DNA of 64,000 nucleotides from Desulfitobacterium chlororespirans DSM 11544 (GCF_900143285.1 NZ_FRDN01000004.1:586810-650809), one strand, 5' to 3'; counted from the stretch's first letter, positions 25,680 through 35,257 are shown. The notes: generated by a model from the sequence alone, not told the origin. Program-made: numbers and translations.

Positions 25680-25700
25680 TGTGATAAATCACATTATCAC
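25680..25700. promoter_or_regulatory. Crp/Fnr-like overlapping palindromes
   Basis: TGTGATAAATCACA at 25680-25693 is a palindrome (arms TGTGAT/ATCACA). GTGATAA at 25681-25687 also pairs with TTATCAC at 25694-25700, giving a second dyad over the same bases. The site lies between divergent molybdoenzyme genes (starts 25487 and 25797) and resembles Crp/Fnr-family operators. Confidence 0.55.
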
Positions 25701-25796
25701 ATTCTTGGCTTCTGAAAGGGTGAATTCGCCAGCAAATTCTGATAGAATGAGGTGAATTTTCAATATCTTCCCCAAATAAATGGAGGTATCAATAAG

Positions 25797-27863
25797 ATGG
25801 CTCAGACCTACTGCAATGTCTGCACTGCTGATTGTCCCGCCTCATGCCGCCTCCTGACCGATGTCGCCGACAGTCGGATTATCAACATAAAAGGTGATCC
25901 CCGGGATCCCTATACCCGGGGGAAAATCTGTGCCAAAGGCTATGCACTGAAAGAGCTTGTCTATTCTCCCGACCGGGTTCTTTATCCCCTTAAGCAGCAA
26001 GGAAAAGGGAGTGGAAATTGGCAGAGGATTTCCTGGGAACAGGCTTTCCTGGAAATTGGCAACAAACTGGTTGGAATAGCGCAAGACTATGGCAGCTTAT
26101 TGCCGGTCAGTATGAATAAATTCTTGGGAACTACCGGCCTTTTAAGCCAGAGTGTAGAAGGTTTTTTCAGCTCCTTGGGGCCGATCACCGCCCTTATGGG
26201 CAATCCCTGTGTATCTGCCGGGACCGACGCTTTTATTCTGAATTATGGTGCTCTAAAAAAACCCCTTCCTGAAGATATGCAGAACTCCCGGCTCATTCTC
26301 ATTTGGGGGGGGAATCCGGCCTGGACGGCCATCCACCAGATGCGTTATATTTTTGAAGCTCAGGACCAAGGAGCCATCGTTGTTGTGATCGATCCCATCT
26401 TCACCTCTACAGCTGCCCGCAGCGATATTTATTATCAGATACGCCCGGGAGCAGATGGCGATCTGGCTTTGGGGCTGGCCAAGATCTTAGTTGAGGAAAA
26501 TCTGATCGACCATGGGTTTTTAAATAACTTCACCTTCGGCTGGCCTGAATACCGTGATTATTTGGAAACCGTCGATCTCAATCAGGTTTCATCTTCTACG
26601 GGTATTCCCCTCACCGAACTGTACGAGCTGGCACGTTTGTATGGTACCATCAAACCTGCTACGATCAGGTTGGGGCCTGGCATTCAACGGGGTCCCTCCG
26701 GCGGACAAAACGCCAGAATAATTGACTGCCTGGCCGCCTTAACCGGCAACATCGGTATTTCCGGCGGCAATGTGCATTATACTTCCTATGAACAGTTACT
26801 CCATGCCGGTAAGTACGGTCAGCTTCGTTTGCCTTATGGAGCAAGGCAGCGTTTATCTGAAAGTAAAACTGACAATCGAATTCTGGGGACCGATTGGTAT
26901 ACTCATCTGGATACCCTTGATCCTCCTTTAAAATTCCTGTGGGTTGCCGGGCGAAACCCGGTGGCCCAAGACCCCGACTCGGCACAAATTATCCAGGCCA
27001 TGAAAACTATTGATACTGTGGTTGTCGCTGAGCAAACTCTCTCTGCCACCGCCCGGATGGCTGATTATGTGCTGCCTGTTTCTTCTCCTTTTGAATTTGA
27101 AGATGTGGTTATTTCATTTTGGCATTATGGTGCGGCGATTAACCAGCAAGCCATTCCCCCTTTAGGAGAAAGCAAGTCGGATTTTGCAATAATGCAGGGG
27201 CTGGCCTCCGTGCTTGATCAGCTCAAGCCGGGTTTAAGCTCTTTTCCCTTGCACGGAGATGCCCGGACATGGCTGACCCAGGAATTTACTTCACTCAATG
27301 ATTTTCTGGGCATCACTGACTACCGCGAACTGGCCCATCACCCCGCCCGGGTAAACCTGCCTGCTGTCCCCTGGCAGGATCGTCAATTTCCTACGGCCTC
27401 CGGGCTCTATGAATTTTTCTCCTTTACAGCCGCCTGCCATCAAACGCCTCCCTTGCCCATTCCTGTTGACCAGCCTGTCTCATCACGTTCCTATCCTTTG
27501 CGCTTAATGGTTTCCCGCTCTCCTATCACTATGAACTCTCAGTTTTACTCTATCGATCTATTGCGTCGCTTAGAAAACCTCCCTTTACTCCTCATTCATC
27601 CTGATACCGGCCGGCAAAAGAACCTGGCCGAAGGGGATCTGGCGAAAGTCTATAATGAAATGGGTGAACTGGAATTGCCCGTTTCCTTCTCCCTCAGCCT
27701 CCCACCTGATATCGTGCTCACTTATATGGGGATGGAAGATATCCATAACAAACTAATCAATACCCTGCTTCGTTTTGAAAGTACCGATCTGGGAAAAATC
27801 TTCTCAGGAAGCCCTGGTATTGCTTATAACAATTGTTTTGTCAATTTGGTCAAGATGGGGTAG
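25797..27863 (+). CDS. Soluble molybdopterin oxidoreductase without Tat leader
   Basis: The protein has 688 residues from the ATG at 25797, which follows GGAGG by ten bases; the longer frame from 25752 has no site. It starts directly with the iron-sulfur domain, CNVCTADCPASC with a fourth Cys in GKICAKG, so no export signal exists and the enzyme should stay in the cytoplasm. The molybdopterin-binding regions (LILIWGGNPAWTAIHQM, IVVVIDPIFTSTAARSD) and a C-terminal barrel (RLMVSRSPITMNSQFYS) are intact. It has a dedicated ferredoxin but no membrane anchor or chaperone. Electron partner and substrate are unknown. Confidence 0.88.
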   Translation: MAQTYCNVCTADCPASCRLLTDVADSRIINIKGDPRDPYTRGKICAKGYALKELVYSPDRVLYPLKQQGKGSGNWQRISWEQAFLEIGNKLVGIAQDYGSLLPVSMNKFLGTTGLLSQSVEGFFSSLGPITALMGNPCVSAGTDAFILNYGALKKPLPEDMQNSRLILIWGGNPAWTAIHQMRYIFEAQDQGAIVVVIDPIFTSTAARSDIYYQIRPGADGDLALGLAKILVEENLIDHGFLNNFTFGWPEYRDYLETVDLNQVSSSTGIPLTELYELARLYGTIKPATIRLGPGIQRGPSGGQNARIIDCLAALTGNIGISGGNVHYTSYEQLLHAGKYGQLRLPYGARQRLSESKTDNRILGTDWYTHLDTLDPPLKFLWVAGRNPVAQDPDSAQIIQAMKTIDTVVVAEQTLSATARMADYVLPVSSPFEFEDVVISFWHYGAAINQQAIPPLGESKSDFAIMQGLASVLDQLKPGLSSFPLHGDARTWLTQEFTSLNDFLGITDYRELAHHPARVNLPAVPWQDRQFPTASGLYEFFSFTAACHQTPPLPIPVDQPVSSRSYPLRLMVSRSPITMNSQFYSIDLLRRLENLPLLLIHPDTGRQKNLAEGDLAKVYNEMGELELPVSFSLSLPPDIVLTYMGMEDIHNKLINTLLRFESTDLGKIFSGSPGIAYNNCFVNLVKMG

Positions 27864-27867
27864 CGAA

Positions 27868-28473
27868 ATGAATCAAAAAGGTTTTGTTTTCAATCCAAAC
27901 CGTTGTCTCGGCTGCCGTTCCTGCCAGACGGCATGCTCAGTCAACCATAACCTGCCGCCAGGTATTACTCTGCGCAAAGTAACTGCCATTGAATTGGCAA
28001 TGGAAGGGCATCTCCTCAAATACTATCTTTCTTCATCCTGCAATCATTGTCTCAATCCTGAATGTTTTCGTTTATGCCCTAATCACGCCTACCGTAAACG
28101 GCGAGACGGCATTGTCGTATTCGACGAAGGAAAATGCAAGGGCTGTGGCACCTGTATACGCAGCTGTCCTTTCGAAGCTCCCGTGCTCCTCCCTGATACC
28201 GGAAAGGTCATCAAATGCGATTTATGCTTCGATAAATTGGAAGAAGGTGAAGAACCTTTCTGCATAGGGGCCTGTCCAGTCGAAGCTTTAAAACTCTTCG
28301 ATCCCTTGGAACATCATGAGCACCTTTTGCTTAAGATCCTCCCCGGAATCCCCCGGATTCAGGTTACCCGGCCGGCGGCCCGCTATCACCCGCTCAAAAT
28401 AGGGAAGCAAGTCGGCTTACAGCTCCCCAACCATACTATGATGAAGGAAGGTGGCAGTAATGACTCATCCTGA
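27868..28473 (+). CDS. Four-cluster ferredoxin subunit of the soluble molybdoenzyme
   Basis: The protein has about 201 residues from the ATG at 27868, four bases after the catalytic stop. Cysteine groups are CLGCRSCQTAC, CNHCLNPECFRLCP, CKGCGTCIRSCP and CDLCFDKLEEG...CIGACP, enough for four [4Fe-4S] clusters. The C-terminal 50 residues (PRIQVTRPAARYHPLKIGK) are unlike DmsB. The 3' end overlaps the regulator gene by 14 bases, so the three genes form one transcription unit. Confidence 0.88.
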   Translation: MNQKGFVFNPNRCLGCRSCQTACSVNHNLPPGITLRKVTAIELAMEGHLLKYYLSSSCNHCLNPECFRLCPNHAYRKRRDGIVVFDEGKCKGCGTCIRSCPFEAPVLLPDTGKVIKCDLCFDKLEEGEEPFCIGACPVEALKLFDPLEHHEHLLLKILPGIPRIQVTRPAARYHPLKIGKQVGLQLPNHTMMKEGGSNDSS

Positions 28474-29701
28474 CGGCCTATTCTATCAGCTCATTCAAGA
28501 TCTTGCTCAAGGTAAAGGGTTGCCTCATTTAATCTGGCGCTTATCTCAAATCCTTAACCGGCCGGTGCTGCTTACCAATTCAGTCCACCGCGTCCTGGTC
28601 TTCCATGATCCCCATAATCTCAATCTTGATTTAGATGAGTTCTTATGTGTTCCCCCTGTAAAAACCAATGAAGCGGATTTTCTAAGCCGCTCTGAGCATA
28701 GTTTGCATCATGCCCAATTTACTTTAAATGGTCAGGTTTTCCCCTTTGTTTATTTGCCCTTGCTGGCCGGAGACTATTGCTTGGGCTATATTTTTGTTCT
28801 GGAAACCTACCCCGCTGCCGATTCACTAAAGCTGAAATCCCTGTCTGCAGAAGACAAGGAAACTATCTTCGATGCCTCTATGCCCTTGCTTCTCTGCCTG
28901 AAAAACAGCAGTGAAGTCAGCTTAAGACAAGAACAATACCGGGATGATTTCATTCGCGATATCCTTTACAATAATTATGATTCGAAAGCAGCCATCCATG
29001 AAAAAGCCAAGTCCTGGGGGTGGAATTTACAAGGCTCCCTGCTTGCCCTGGTTATTGACTTGCCGGATCGGGATTTTAAAACGGCCCGGGAAATTTTGCC
29101 CCGCTTATTTAACCACTCCTCACCGATTAGCGCTTATATCAACCTGCAATTGGTGATTATCCTCAATATTAATGGGCTAAAAAAGGTAAAGCTTAAAACT
29201 GCCTTGAATAATTTTATTAACAGCTTTCTCGATCGGCTTGCTGACCACGGAAAAGACCGTTCCTCCATCGGTATAGGAATAGGCTCAGGAGTCCCTTCCA
29301 TCACTGATTTATATAAAAGCTATCAGGAAGCCAAGGTCGCCTGGGAATTAGGAAAAGTCTTTGATCATAAAAACGTTTGCTACTTTGAAGAGATGGGGTT
29401 TCTTAAATTTATCTTTACCCAGCCGGCCAGGGAGCTGGAGGAATTCAGCCAACGGGTTCTCGGTCCTCTGCTTGAATACGACCAGGCTGAAAATACAGGA
29501 TTGCTGGACAGCCTCAGGGTATTTATCGAGTATAAATGTCAGATTGCCGAATGTTCTAAAGCTCTCTACGTTCATGAAAATACCCTGCGCAACCGCATTA
29601 AAAAAATCGAACAGGTAACAGGCTTCGACCTGCGCCGAGTCGATCATATGGTCAATGTCTATATTGCCTTACAAGTATTAAACTTGGGGAAAGATGATTA
29701 A
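28460..29701 (+). CDS. PucR-type transcriptional regulator
   Basis: The protein has 413 residues. The C-terminal helix-turn-helix IAECSKALYVHENTLRNRIKKIEQVTGFDLR (about residues 362-392) is the PucR/CdaR type, and a preceding IGIGSGVPSITDLYKSYQEAKVAWEL region fits the family's GGDEF-like fold. The N-terminus (LNRPVLLTNSVHRVLVF) looks like a GAF-like sensory part. The ATG at 28460 has GGAAGG eight bases upstream; a GTG at 28451 is possible. Being encoded as the last gene of the operon suggests that it controls its own unit. Confidence 0.82.
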   Translation: MTHPDGLFYQLIQDLAQGKGLPHLIWRLSQILNRPVLLTNSVHRVLVFHDPHNLNLDLDEFLCVPPVKTNEADFLSRSEHSLHHAQFTLNGQVFPFVYLPLLAGDYCLGYIFVLETYPAADSLKLKSLSAEDKETIFDASMPLLLCLKNSSEVSLRQEQYRDDFIRDILYNNYDSKAAIHEKAKSWGWNLQGSLLALVIDLPDRDFKTAREILPRLFNHSSPISAYINLQLVIILNINGLKKVKLKTALNNFINSFLDRLADHGKDRSSIGIGIGSGVPSITDLYKSYQEAKVAWELGKVFDHKNVCYFEEMGFLKFIFTQPARELEEFSQRVLGPLLEYDQAENTGLLDSLRVFIEYKCQIAECSKALYVHENTLRNRIKKIEQVTGFDLRRVDHMVNVYIALQVLNLGKDD

Positions 29702-29722
29702 CCTAACCAATCATTAATATTG

Positions 29723-29759
29723 AAAACCAGATCTTTATTCCTTATAAAGATCTGGTTTT
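29723..29759. terminator. Bidirectional terminator between convergent genes
   Basis: A perfect 16-bp stem (29723-29738 with 29744-29759, loop TCCTT) has A tracts on one side and T tracts on the other. It lies between the ends of the + regulator gene and the minus flavoprotein gene and should stop transcription from both. Confidence 0.85.
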
Positions 29760-29876
29760 GATCAGGATAGGTTACTATATCCTCTTTTTTCACGAGTTCC
29801 TGCATCAAGTATCTGCAATATATCCAACCATTGTCAATGATTTGATAAGACGGGCAGGTCTTGAAGATACTGATGC

Positions 29877-31451
29877 TTATTGTGGAGCTGCTGTGTTTTT
29901 GCCGGCAATCCTGCCAAAGACGGATGCTTCACCTAGATTGCCTCCGCCATTGTACATATCAGGCCACATGGCGCCGCACTCACCGCAGCTATACAGGTGG
30001 GGGATGGGATTTCCATCCAGGTCAAGGACTTCTGCTTTGCTGTTTCTTTCCGGCCCGCCCTGAGTATTATACATGGTGGGACCCAGCTTCATAGCGTAAT
30101 AAGGAGCGGCGGCCACCGGAAGCAGTGAGGCTCCGCTGCGGCCGAACAGGGCGTCGGCTCCCTTGGTGCAGCTGGCATTCCATTCAGCCAAGGTCTCTTG
30201 AAGGGTTTTGGCATCCAATTGGCAAGCCTTAGCCAGATCTTCCACCGTGTCGGCCTTGATAATCCAGCCTTTGGCGATTTCCTCCGCATTGCCGGCACTG
30301 AATGAACTGACCAGTTTGTTGGCGGCAACCTGGGTGCTGTCCACAATATACCAGGTAGGCAGGGGAACCGGCATGTTCACCCAACGTCCGCCAATATTGA
30401 TCCTGCCGTGGCGGTTGGTCTGCGCTTCATTCATAAAGCGTCTGGCATTGGGTCCGACCATAATGCCTTTCTGGGGGCTTACCGTTTTACAGCGCTTGGC
30501 GTCAGGGGGCATGAATCCCCACAACCAGCCGGCGCAGTTGCTCATATGCCAAAGCTTGGCTTTAACCTCCTGGGCCATTTTTATCCCATCCCCAGTATTA
30601 TAAAGGGCTCCATAAGGGTAAAAGTAGGGTTGCTGAGTAAAGTTGGCCAGCATCTCTTCATTATTCTCAAAACCGCCGCAAGCCAGCACCACACCGTTTT
30701 TGGCCCGCACATTAAGGACTTTGCCGCTTTTAACAACCTGAACGCCCAAAATCGTCCTGGTCTCAGGGTCCTGAATCAGATGAGAGCCGGGTGAATCATA
30801 CCAGACCTCGATCTTGTCAGCCCGCTTATCCACATTATCATGGAGCAGTTTATAGAAGGCACCGTCGAAGTTTTTGCCGCTGACCAGCCAGCAGATGCAA
30901 TGGTCGCTGCCGGGCAATTCCGGATATTCATTCCAAATCCACGGCTTGCCTGATCCGCCCATTCCTTTATCCAGTACATCAGCATCTGCCCCAAGGCTGA
31001 TCAGCCACTCACGATTTTCCTTAGCGCCATCGGCGAAAGCCCGTATGAGCTCATCGGAAATGGTGTGGGTGAACAGGCCGCTCATGGCTTTCACATACTT
31101 AAACAGCTCATCGGCATTGTCCGTGCCCATAATGCCTTGGCCGGAATACTTGGTATTTCCCCCTTCCTCTCCTTGGGCTGCCTTTTCAATCAGAAGGACC
31201 TTAGCCCCTCCATCGGCAGCAGTGATGGCAGTGGCTGCTCCCCCTGCACCGAAACCGATAACGACCACATCTGTCTCATGATCCCAGGATTGCGACGGGG
31301 CGCCATTATTGCCGGCCGAGGCGGGCTCAGAGTTGCAGCCCGTCAAGAAGGTGGCTCCAAGAGCGGCGCTTCCGGCCAGAAGTCCGGTGTTTCTGATAAA
31401 ATCTCTTCTGGAAAATCTCTTGCTTTCCGTTTCTTTCTTGGTGTCAGACAT
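29877..31451 (-). CDS. Tat-exported FAD-dependent oxidoreductase (FrdA/FccA-like)
   Basis: The protein has 524 residues. The leader FSRRDFIRNTGLLAGSAALGATFLTGC carries a Tat motif and a lipobox (LTGC), so it is probably a lipid-anchored extracytoplasmic flavoprotein. The FAD-binding motif is VVVIGFGAGGAATAITAADGG, and EEGGNTKYSGQG follows. Fumarate reductases have a His-rich HHTMGG and an Arg in the C-terminal GGNRLGG; here these read YNTQGG and GGGNLGE, so the fumarate active site is not conserved. No heme motifs are present. The electron donor must be a separate protein. The start is the ATG at 31451 with GGAAGGG upstream. Confidence 0.85.
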   Translation of the reverse strand: MSDTKKETESKRFSRRDFIRNTGLLAGSAALGATFLTGCNSEPASAGNNGAPSQSWDHETDVVVIGFGAGGAATAITAADGGAKVLLIEKAAQGEEGGNTKYSGQGIMGTDNADELFKYVKAMSGLFTHTISDELIRAFADGAKENREWLISLGADADVLDKGMGGSGKPWIWNEYPELPGSDHCICWLVSGKNFDGAFYKLLHDNVDKRADKIEVWYDSPGSHLIQDPETRTILGVQVVKSGKVLNVRAKNGVVLACGGFENNEEMLANFTQQPYFYPYGALYNTGDGIKMAQEVKAKLWHMSNCAGWLWGFMPPDAKRCKTVSPQKGIMVGPNARRFMNEAQTNRHGRINIGGRWVNMPVPLPTWYIVDSTQVAANKLVSSFSAGNAEEIAKGWIIKADTVEDLAKACQLDAKTLQETLAEWNASCTKGADALFGRSGASLLPVAAAPYYAMKLGPTMYNTQGGPERNSKAEVLDLDGNPIPHLYSCGECGAMWPDMYNGGGNLGEASVFGRIAGKNTAAPQ

Positions 31452-31806
31452 TTTCAATCCCTTCCTTTTCCCTAAAGCTTTCCACACAAATAGGATAGAT
31501 ATCTCTTTCACAATCATAGGCCTGGCCACTGCTGTCAAGGGTGTTTAGAAAGTTCAGATAGCGAAATGATATCTCACATTTGCATAGTAATTCTTTAAGA
31601 ATCATGCGTCAAGAAACAAATTTGTACTTTATTTTTCTTTTCCCTTAGTTATTTCTCAGTCTTTTAAGGGGTTTGACATTTTAGTATGGAGATATTGTTG
31701 TTTATTAGTGAATTATGAATTTTATTTAGATACTTTTTCAGATAAATACATAAAATGAACCTTTTGCCAGGGACGGCAAGCATTTTGCATCTTTACCGTA
31801 TGCAAT

Positions 31807-31836
31807 CCAAATGATGCAGCGCTGCAACATTTGAAC
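31807..31836. repeat. 30-base palindromic repeat, copy 1
   Basis: These 30 bases recur identically at 42146-42175. The centre TGCAGCGCTGCA (31815-31826) is a perfect palindrome, extended outward by AAATG and CATTT arms with one mismatch per side. The copy lies in a 500-base gap upstream of the TetR gene. It may be a fragment of the DUF3102 gene seen at the other copy or a short recognition element. Confidence 0.6.
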
Positions 31837-31955
31837 CGGTAGGTTTTCATCAGTCTGTCCGCCGTGCTGCGGGAATATTTTTATCCTTTACCTAATCTTA
31901 AAAAAGTGCTATCTTTGAAGTATCGAATATCATTCTACACTTGGAGCTGATGAGA

Positions 31956-32573
31956 ATGGCGTATAAAACACCTAAACATGTTCAGGAGAAAAAGGATGCC
32001 AAGAAACATCATATTCTCGATACTGCTTTAAAATTATTTGCCCTAAAGGGCTTCGAAAACACCTCAATTCAGGACATTTGTCAGGCGGCGGAGGTATCTG
32101 TGGGGTCAATGTACTTTTATTTCCCCAGCAAAGAAGACATTTATGAAGAAGTATACTCCCGCATCAACAATGAATCTCTCCGGCATTTGGAACGGGCTGT
32201 CGACGGTGCTGCAAGCCTTAAGGAAATCATCCAGAAAGTAATCGAAACCATCGTATTGTCTGCTCTGCCCGACTGTACAGAAGCACAGTTTTTTCTTGCC
32301 AATCGAACCATGAGCAATCTAAAAATCAAGCGTGACGATTCCCTGCAAAAGTTCGCCCGCTGGTTTAAAGCCGTACTTGACGAGGCCGTTGAGAAGGGGG
32401 AATTCAGCCCTCAAAATACGGAACTCGCCGCAGTAAGCTTTATTTACGGTACCTACCAGAGCGTCCGTTACTGGAATGTCTTTCAGCTTGAGACATCTCC
32501 GGAAGAGATGGTCGATACCCTTTACGCTTATCACAGCAAAGGTCTTGGCTTAGAGAACTGCACACAAAAGTGA
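31956..32573 (+). CDS. TetR family transcriptional regulator
   Basis: The protein has 205 residues. The N-terminal helix-turn-helix is clear: HILDTALKLFALKGFENTSIQDICQAAEVSVGSMYFYFPSKEDIYEEV (about residues 20-67). The C-terminal ligand domain is unassigned. GGAG lies nine bases before the ATG at 31956. It overlaps or abuts the phosphotransferase-like gene, with the stop only 11 bases before its start, so it probably regulates that gene in response to a ligand. Confidence 0.88.
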   Translation: MAYKTPKHVQEKKDAKKHHILDTALKLFALKGFENTSIQDICQAAEVSVGSMYFYFPSKEDIYEEVYSRINNESLRHLERAVDGAASLKEIIQKVIETIVLSALPDCTEAQFFLANRTMSNLKIKRDDSLQKFARWFKAVLDEAVEKGEFSPQNTELAAVSFIYGTYQSVRYWNVFQLETSPEEMVDTLYAYHSKGLGLENCTQK

Positions 32574-32584
32574 GGGAGCAACCC

Positions 32585-35257
32585 ATGATGTTTATTAAAG
32601 AGTTCGGACAAATCGATATCAACAGTATTCAGGAAGTCGGCGGCAAGGGAGCTAACTTAGGTGAAATGGCTCAGGCCGGACTGCCTGTTCCGCCAGGCTA
32701 TTGCATCACCGCCGAGGCTTACCGCCAATTTGTGAGCCGGGCAGGCTTAGCTGAGCTCTTGGCTCAGCTTGCCGAGCCCTCAACCATGAAGAATGAGGAT
32801 ATTGATCTCCTTGCCCAGGAGATTTCCCAACGCATTCTGGAAACTCCCCTCCCGGAAGAAGTGGCCCAGGAGATTGTTCAGGCCTTTAGCCAAATAATCG
32901 GTCACGAATCTCTGGCTGCAGTCCGTTCCTCTGCCACAGCGGAAGACCTGCCTGAGGCTTCCTTTGCCGGGCAGCAAGAATCGTACCTCAATCTCCCCCT
33001 GTCTGAGCTGATCAATCATATTAAGCAGTGCTGGGCTTCACTTTGGACGGAGAGGGCCATTCATTACCGCATCAATAACGGCTTTGACCAGCGCCAGGTT
33101 TTTTTGGCTGTCGTCGTACAGCAGATGGTGGACTCAGAAGTTTCCGGAGTGGCCTTTAGTGTCAACCCTATGAATGCCAAGGGAAATGAGATGGTCATCG
33201 AATCTGTCTGGGGGCTTGGGGAAGGTATCGTTTCGGGCAAGGTAACCCCGGACCACTATGTGATCAATAAGCAAAATGACCCTCTCATCCGTTACGTCAT
33301 CGCCGACAAAGAGAAAATGGCAGTGCGTCCTTTGAACGGTTCGGGTACACTTTTTGTTGAGGTTGCCGAGGATCAGCGGCAAAGGAGTTCTTTAAGCCAA
33401 AAGGATATCCTGGAGCTTACGGAGCTGATTAAACGAATAGAGGAACATTACCAATTCCCTCAGGATATTGAATGGGCAAAAGCAGGCAACCGCTATTACA
33501 TTCTGCAGGCGCGTCCGATCACTACCCTGGATAAAACCGCTGATCAAGTTGATGATCATATAGGAGAGAGTGAATTCTTCAACTTTGATCCGGAGCTTGA
33601 GTGGACAAATCTCGGCGGGGTCAAGGAACGCTACAATAAGCCGTCCTCGGTCCTGGGGTGGTCAATTCTTGAGCCTTGTGACACTGAAGGGGGTCTGTAT
33701 GCCTACCGCTCAATCAGCAAAAAGGAACTCCCCTCGCCCATCTTTGCTGCCAATATCTATGGTTATTTATATCTCAACTTTACCAGCCTCAAGTCCCTTC
33801 AACCGCAAAAAATGCTTGAACCCTATTCTTCTGTCCCGGATTGGCAGCAGTTCGCACCCCAGCGGACCTGGTTCCAAGAGCTTACCCTCACCATCGGGTC
33901 CCTAAAAGCCGGGAACAAGCTGATCAAATCTTTGGCCAAAGAATTTTATGCCATGCTGCCCGGTTATCTGGATAAGATAGACAAGTATAAAAAGACCGAT
34001 GTCACTAGTCTGACTATGCCGGAACTCCTGGATTATATCAAGAATAACCTGGAGTTGGCCAAACAGTTCTTTCAGCTTCAGCTGCCCAGCTTATCTGTGA
34101 CCGAAGCTCTCTATAACATGCTGACCGCTTTCATGAAAAAATGGCTGGGAGACGAGGATTTGGCCCTAAGTTCCAAGCTGGTCTCCGGCCTGCTCGATAA
34201 TCTGACCGTCCGGACCAACAACAAACTATGGGAATTGACTGAGACCGTTGGCTCATCGTCACATTTGCGGGAATTACTGGCACAGCGCACTGCTCCCGAG
34301 TTTTTAAGCAGGTTGGATGATTCTATAGAGGGAAAAGCTTTTAAAGCCCAATTGACTGATTTTCTAGGAGACTATGGGCATCTCAATGTAAACATGGATA
34401 TTGCCGAAGACTTCTGGTGGGAGAACCCGGAGATCGTATTAGCCATGGTGAAAGGCAGCCTTACCGCCGACAAACGGATCAATCCGGAGAAAAGGGAGCA
34501 GCAAAAGCAAAAAGAGCGGGCAGAGACTGAAGTCTTAGTCCGCAGCAAACTGAATTTTGTGCAGAGGGCGATCTTTGCTAAACTGCTTAAATCCACTCAG
34601 TCCTATATGCTTCTGAGAGACAACCGCCATTTTTACGTCACCATGCCCTTCTCCTTAATCAAAAAAGCTGTAATCACCCTTGCGGAAAGGCTTACAGTAC
34701 AAGGATACCTGCTTGACCCCCGGGATATCTACTATTTGACCTTGGCAGAGCTCGAAGGATTGCTATCCCACAAACTGGCCTGGAGCCAGGGCTATGAGAA
34801 GATCAACAGGAGGAAAGCGGCCCCCCGAGTTGCCCTTGATGATCTGCCATCCTTATTTAAGGGCTGGCCTCAATTAAGCGGGGATGCCACAACAGCCAGG
34901 CAAACAGGTTCTGTCCCATCAGCAAACAGCGGACAAGGATCAGCTTTTAAAGGTGTGGCCGGGAGTCCGGGGCAGGTGCACGGCCAGGTCAAAATCATTC
35001 GCTCCCCCGCCGATTTCTCACGCTTTCAGGCTGGAGATATCCTGGTTGCGGAAAATACCGATCCGGCCTGGACTCCCTTGTTTTCTATCGCCAGTGCGGT
35101 AGTCACTGAACATGGTGGCCTCCTGAGCCACGGCGCAATCGTTGCCAGGGAATACGGCATCCCTGCCGTGCTGGGGGTGCAGAACGCTACCAAAATCTTC
35201 AGGAATGGACAATCCATCACAGTGGATGGTAAAAAAGGCGCTGTCTATCCCGAGTGA
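32585..35257 (+). CDS. Rifampicin phosphotransferase-like / PEP-synthase-like enzyme
   Basis: The protein has 890 residues. The N-terminal ATP-grasp PPDK domain (about 1-320) shows GGKGANLGEMAQAGLPVPPG, VRSSATAEDLPEASFAGQQES and DIEWA...QARPITTL. A long helical middle part (about 330-770) follows, then a swivelling phosphohistidine domain at the C-terminus with EHGGLLSHGAIVAREYGIPAVLG, whose His is the phospho-acceptor. The C-terminal PEP-binding barrel of true PEP synthase is absent and the length fits rifampicin phosphotransferase (RPH), which moves the beta-phosphate of ATP to the antibiotic. The middle domain decides substrate, so this is not proof of resistance. GAGGGAG lies six bases before the ATG. 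Confidence 0.75.
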   Translation: MMFIKEFGQIDINSIQEVGGKGANLGEMAQAGLPVPPGYCITAEAYRQFVSRAGLAELLAQLAEPSTMKNEDIDLLAQEISQRILETPLPEEVAQEIVQAFSQIIGHESLAAVRSSATAEDLPEASFAGQQESYLNLPLSELINHIKQCWASLWTERAIHYRINNGFDQRQVFLAVVVQQMVDSEVSGVAFSVNPMNAKGNEMVIESVWGLGEGIVSGKVTPDHYVINKQNDPLIRYVIADKEKMAVRPLNGSGTLFVEVAEDQRQRSSLSQKDILELTELIKRIEEHYQFPQDIEWAKAGNRYYILQARPITTLDKTADQVDDHIGESEFFNFDPELEWTNLGGVKERYNKPSSVLGWSILEPCDTEGGLYAYRSISKKELPSPIFAANIYGYLYLNFTSLKSLQPQKMLEPYSSVPDWQQFAPQRTWFQELTLTIGSLKAGNKLIKSLAKEFYAMLPGYLDKIDKYKKTDVTSLTMPELLDYIKNNLELAKQFFQLQLPSLSVTEALYNMLTAFMKKWLGDEDLALSSKLVSGLLDNLTVRTNNKLWELTETVGSSSHLRELLAQRTAPEFLSRLDDSIEGKAFKAQLTDFLGDYGHLNVNMDIAEDFWWENPEIVLAMVKGSLTADKRINPEKREQQKQKERAETEVLVRSKLNFVQRAIFAKLLKSTQSYMLLRDNRHFYVTMPFSLIKKAVITLAERLTVQGYLLDPRDIYYLTLAELEGLLSHKLAWSQGYEKINRRKAAPRVALDDLPSLFKGWPQLSGDATTARQTGSVPSANSGQGSAFKGVAGSPGQVHGQVKIIRSPADFSRFQAGDILVAENTDPAWTPLFSIASAVVTEHGGLLSHGAIVAREYGIPAVLGVQNATKIFRNGQSITVDGKKGAVYPE

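Noticed and set aside
29758..30063. A 101-codon plus-strand frame after the bidirectional terminator
   Set aside because: It begins inside the terminator region and runs antisense to the FAD oxidoreductase gene.
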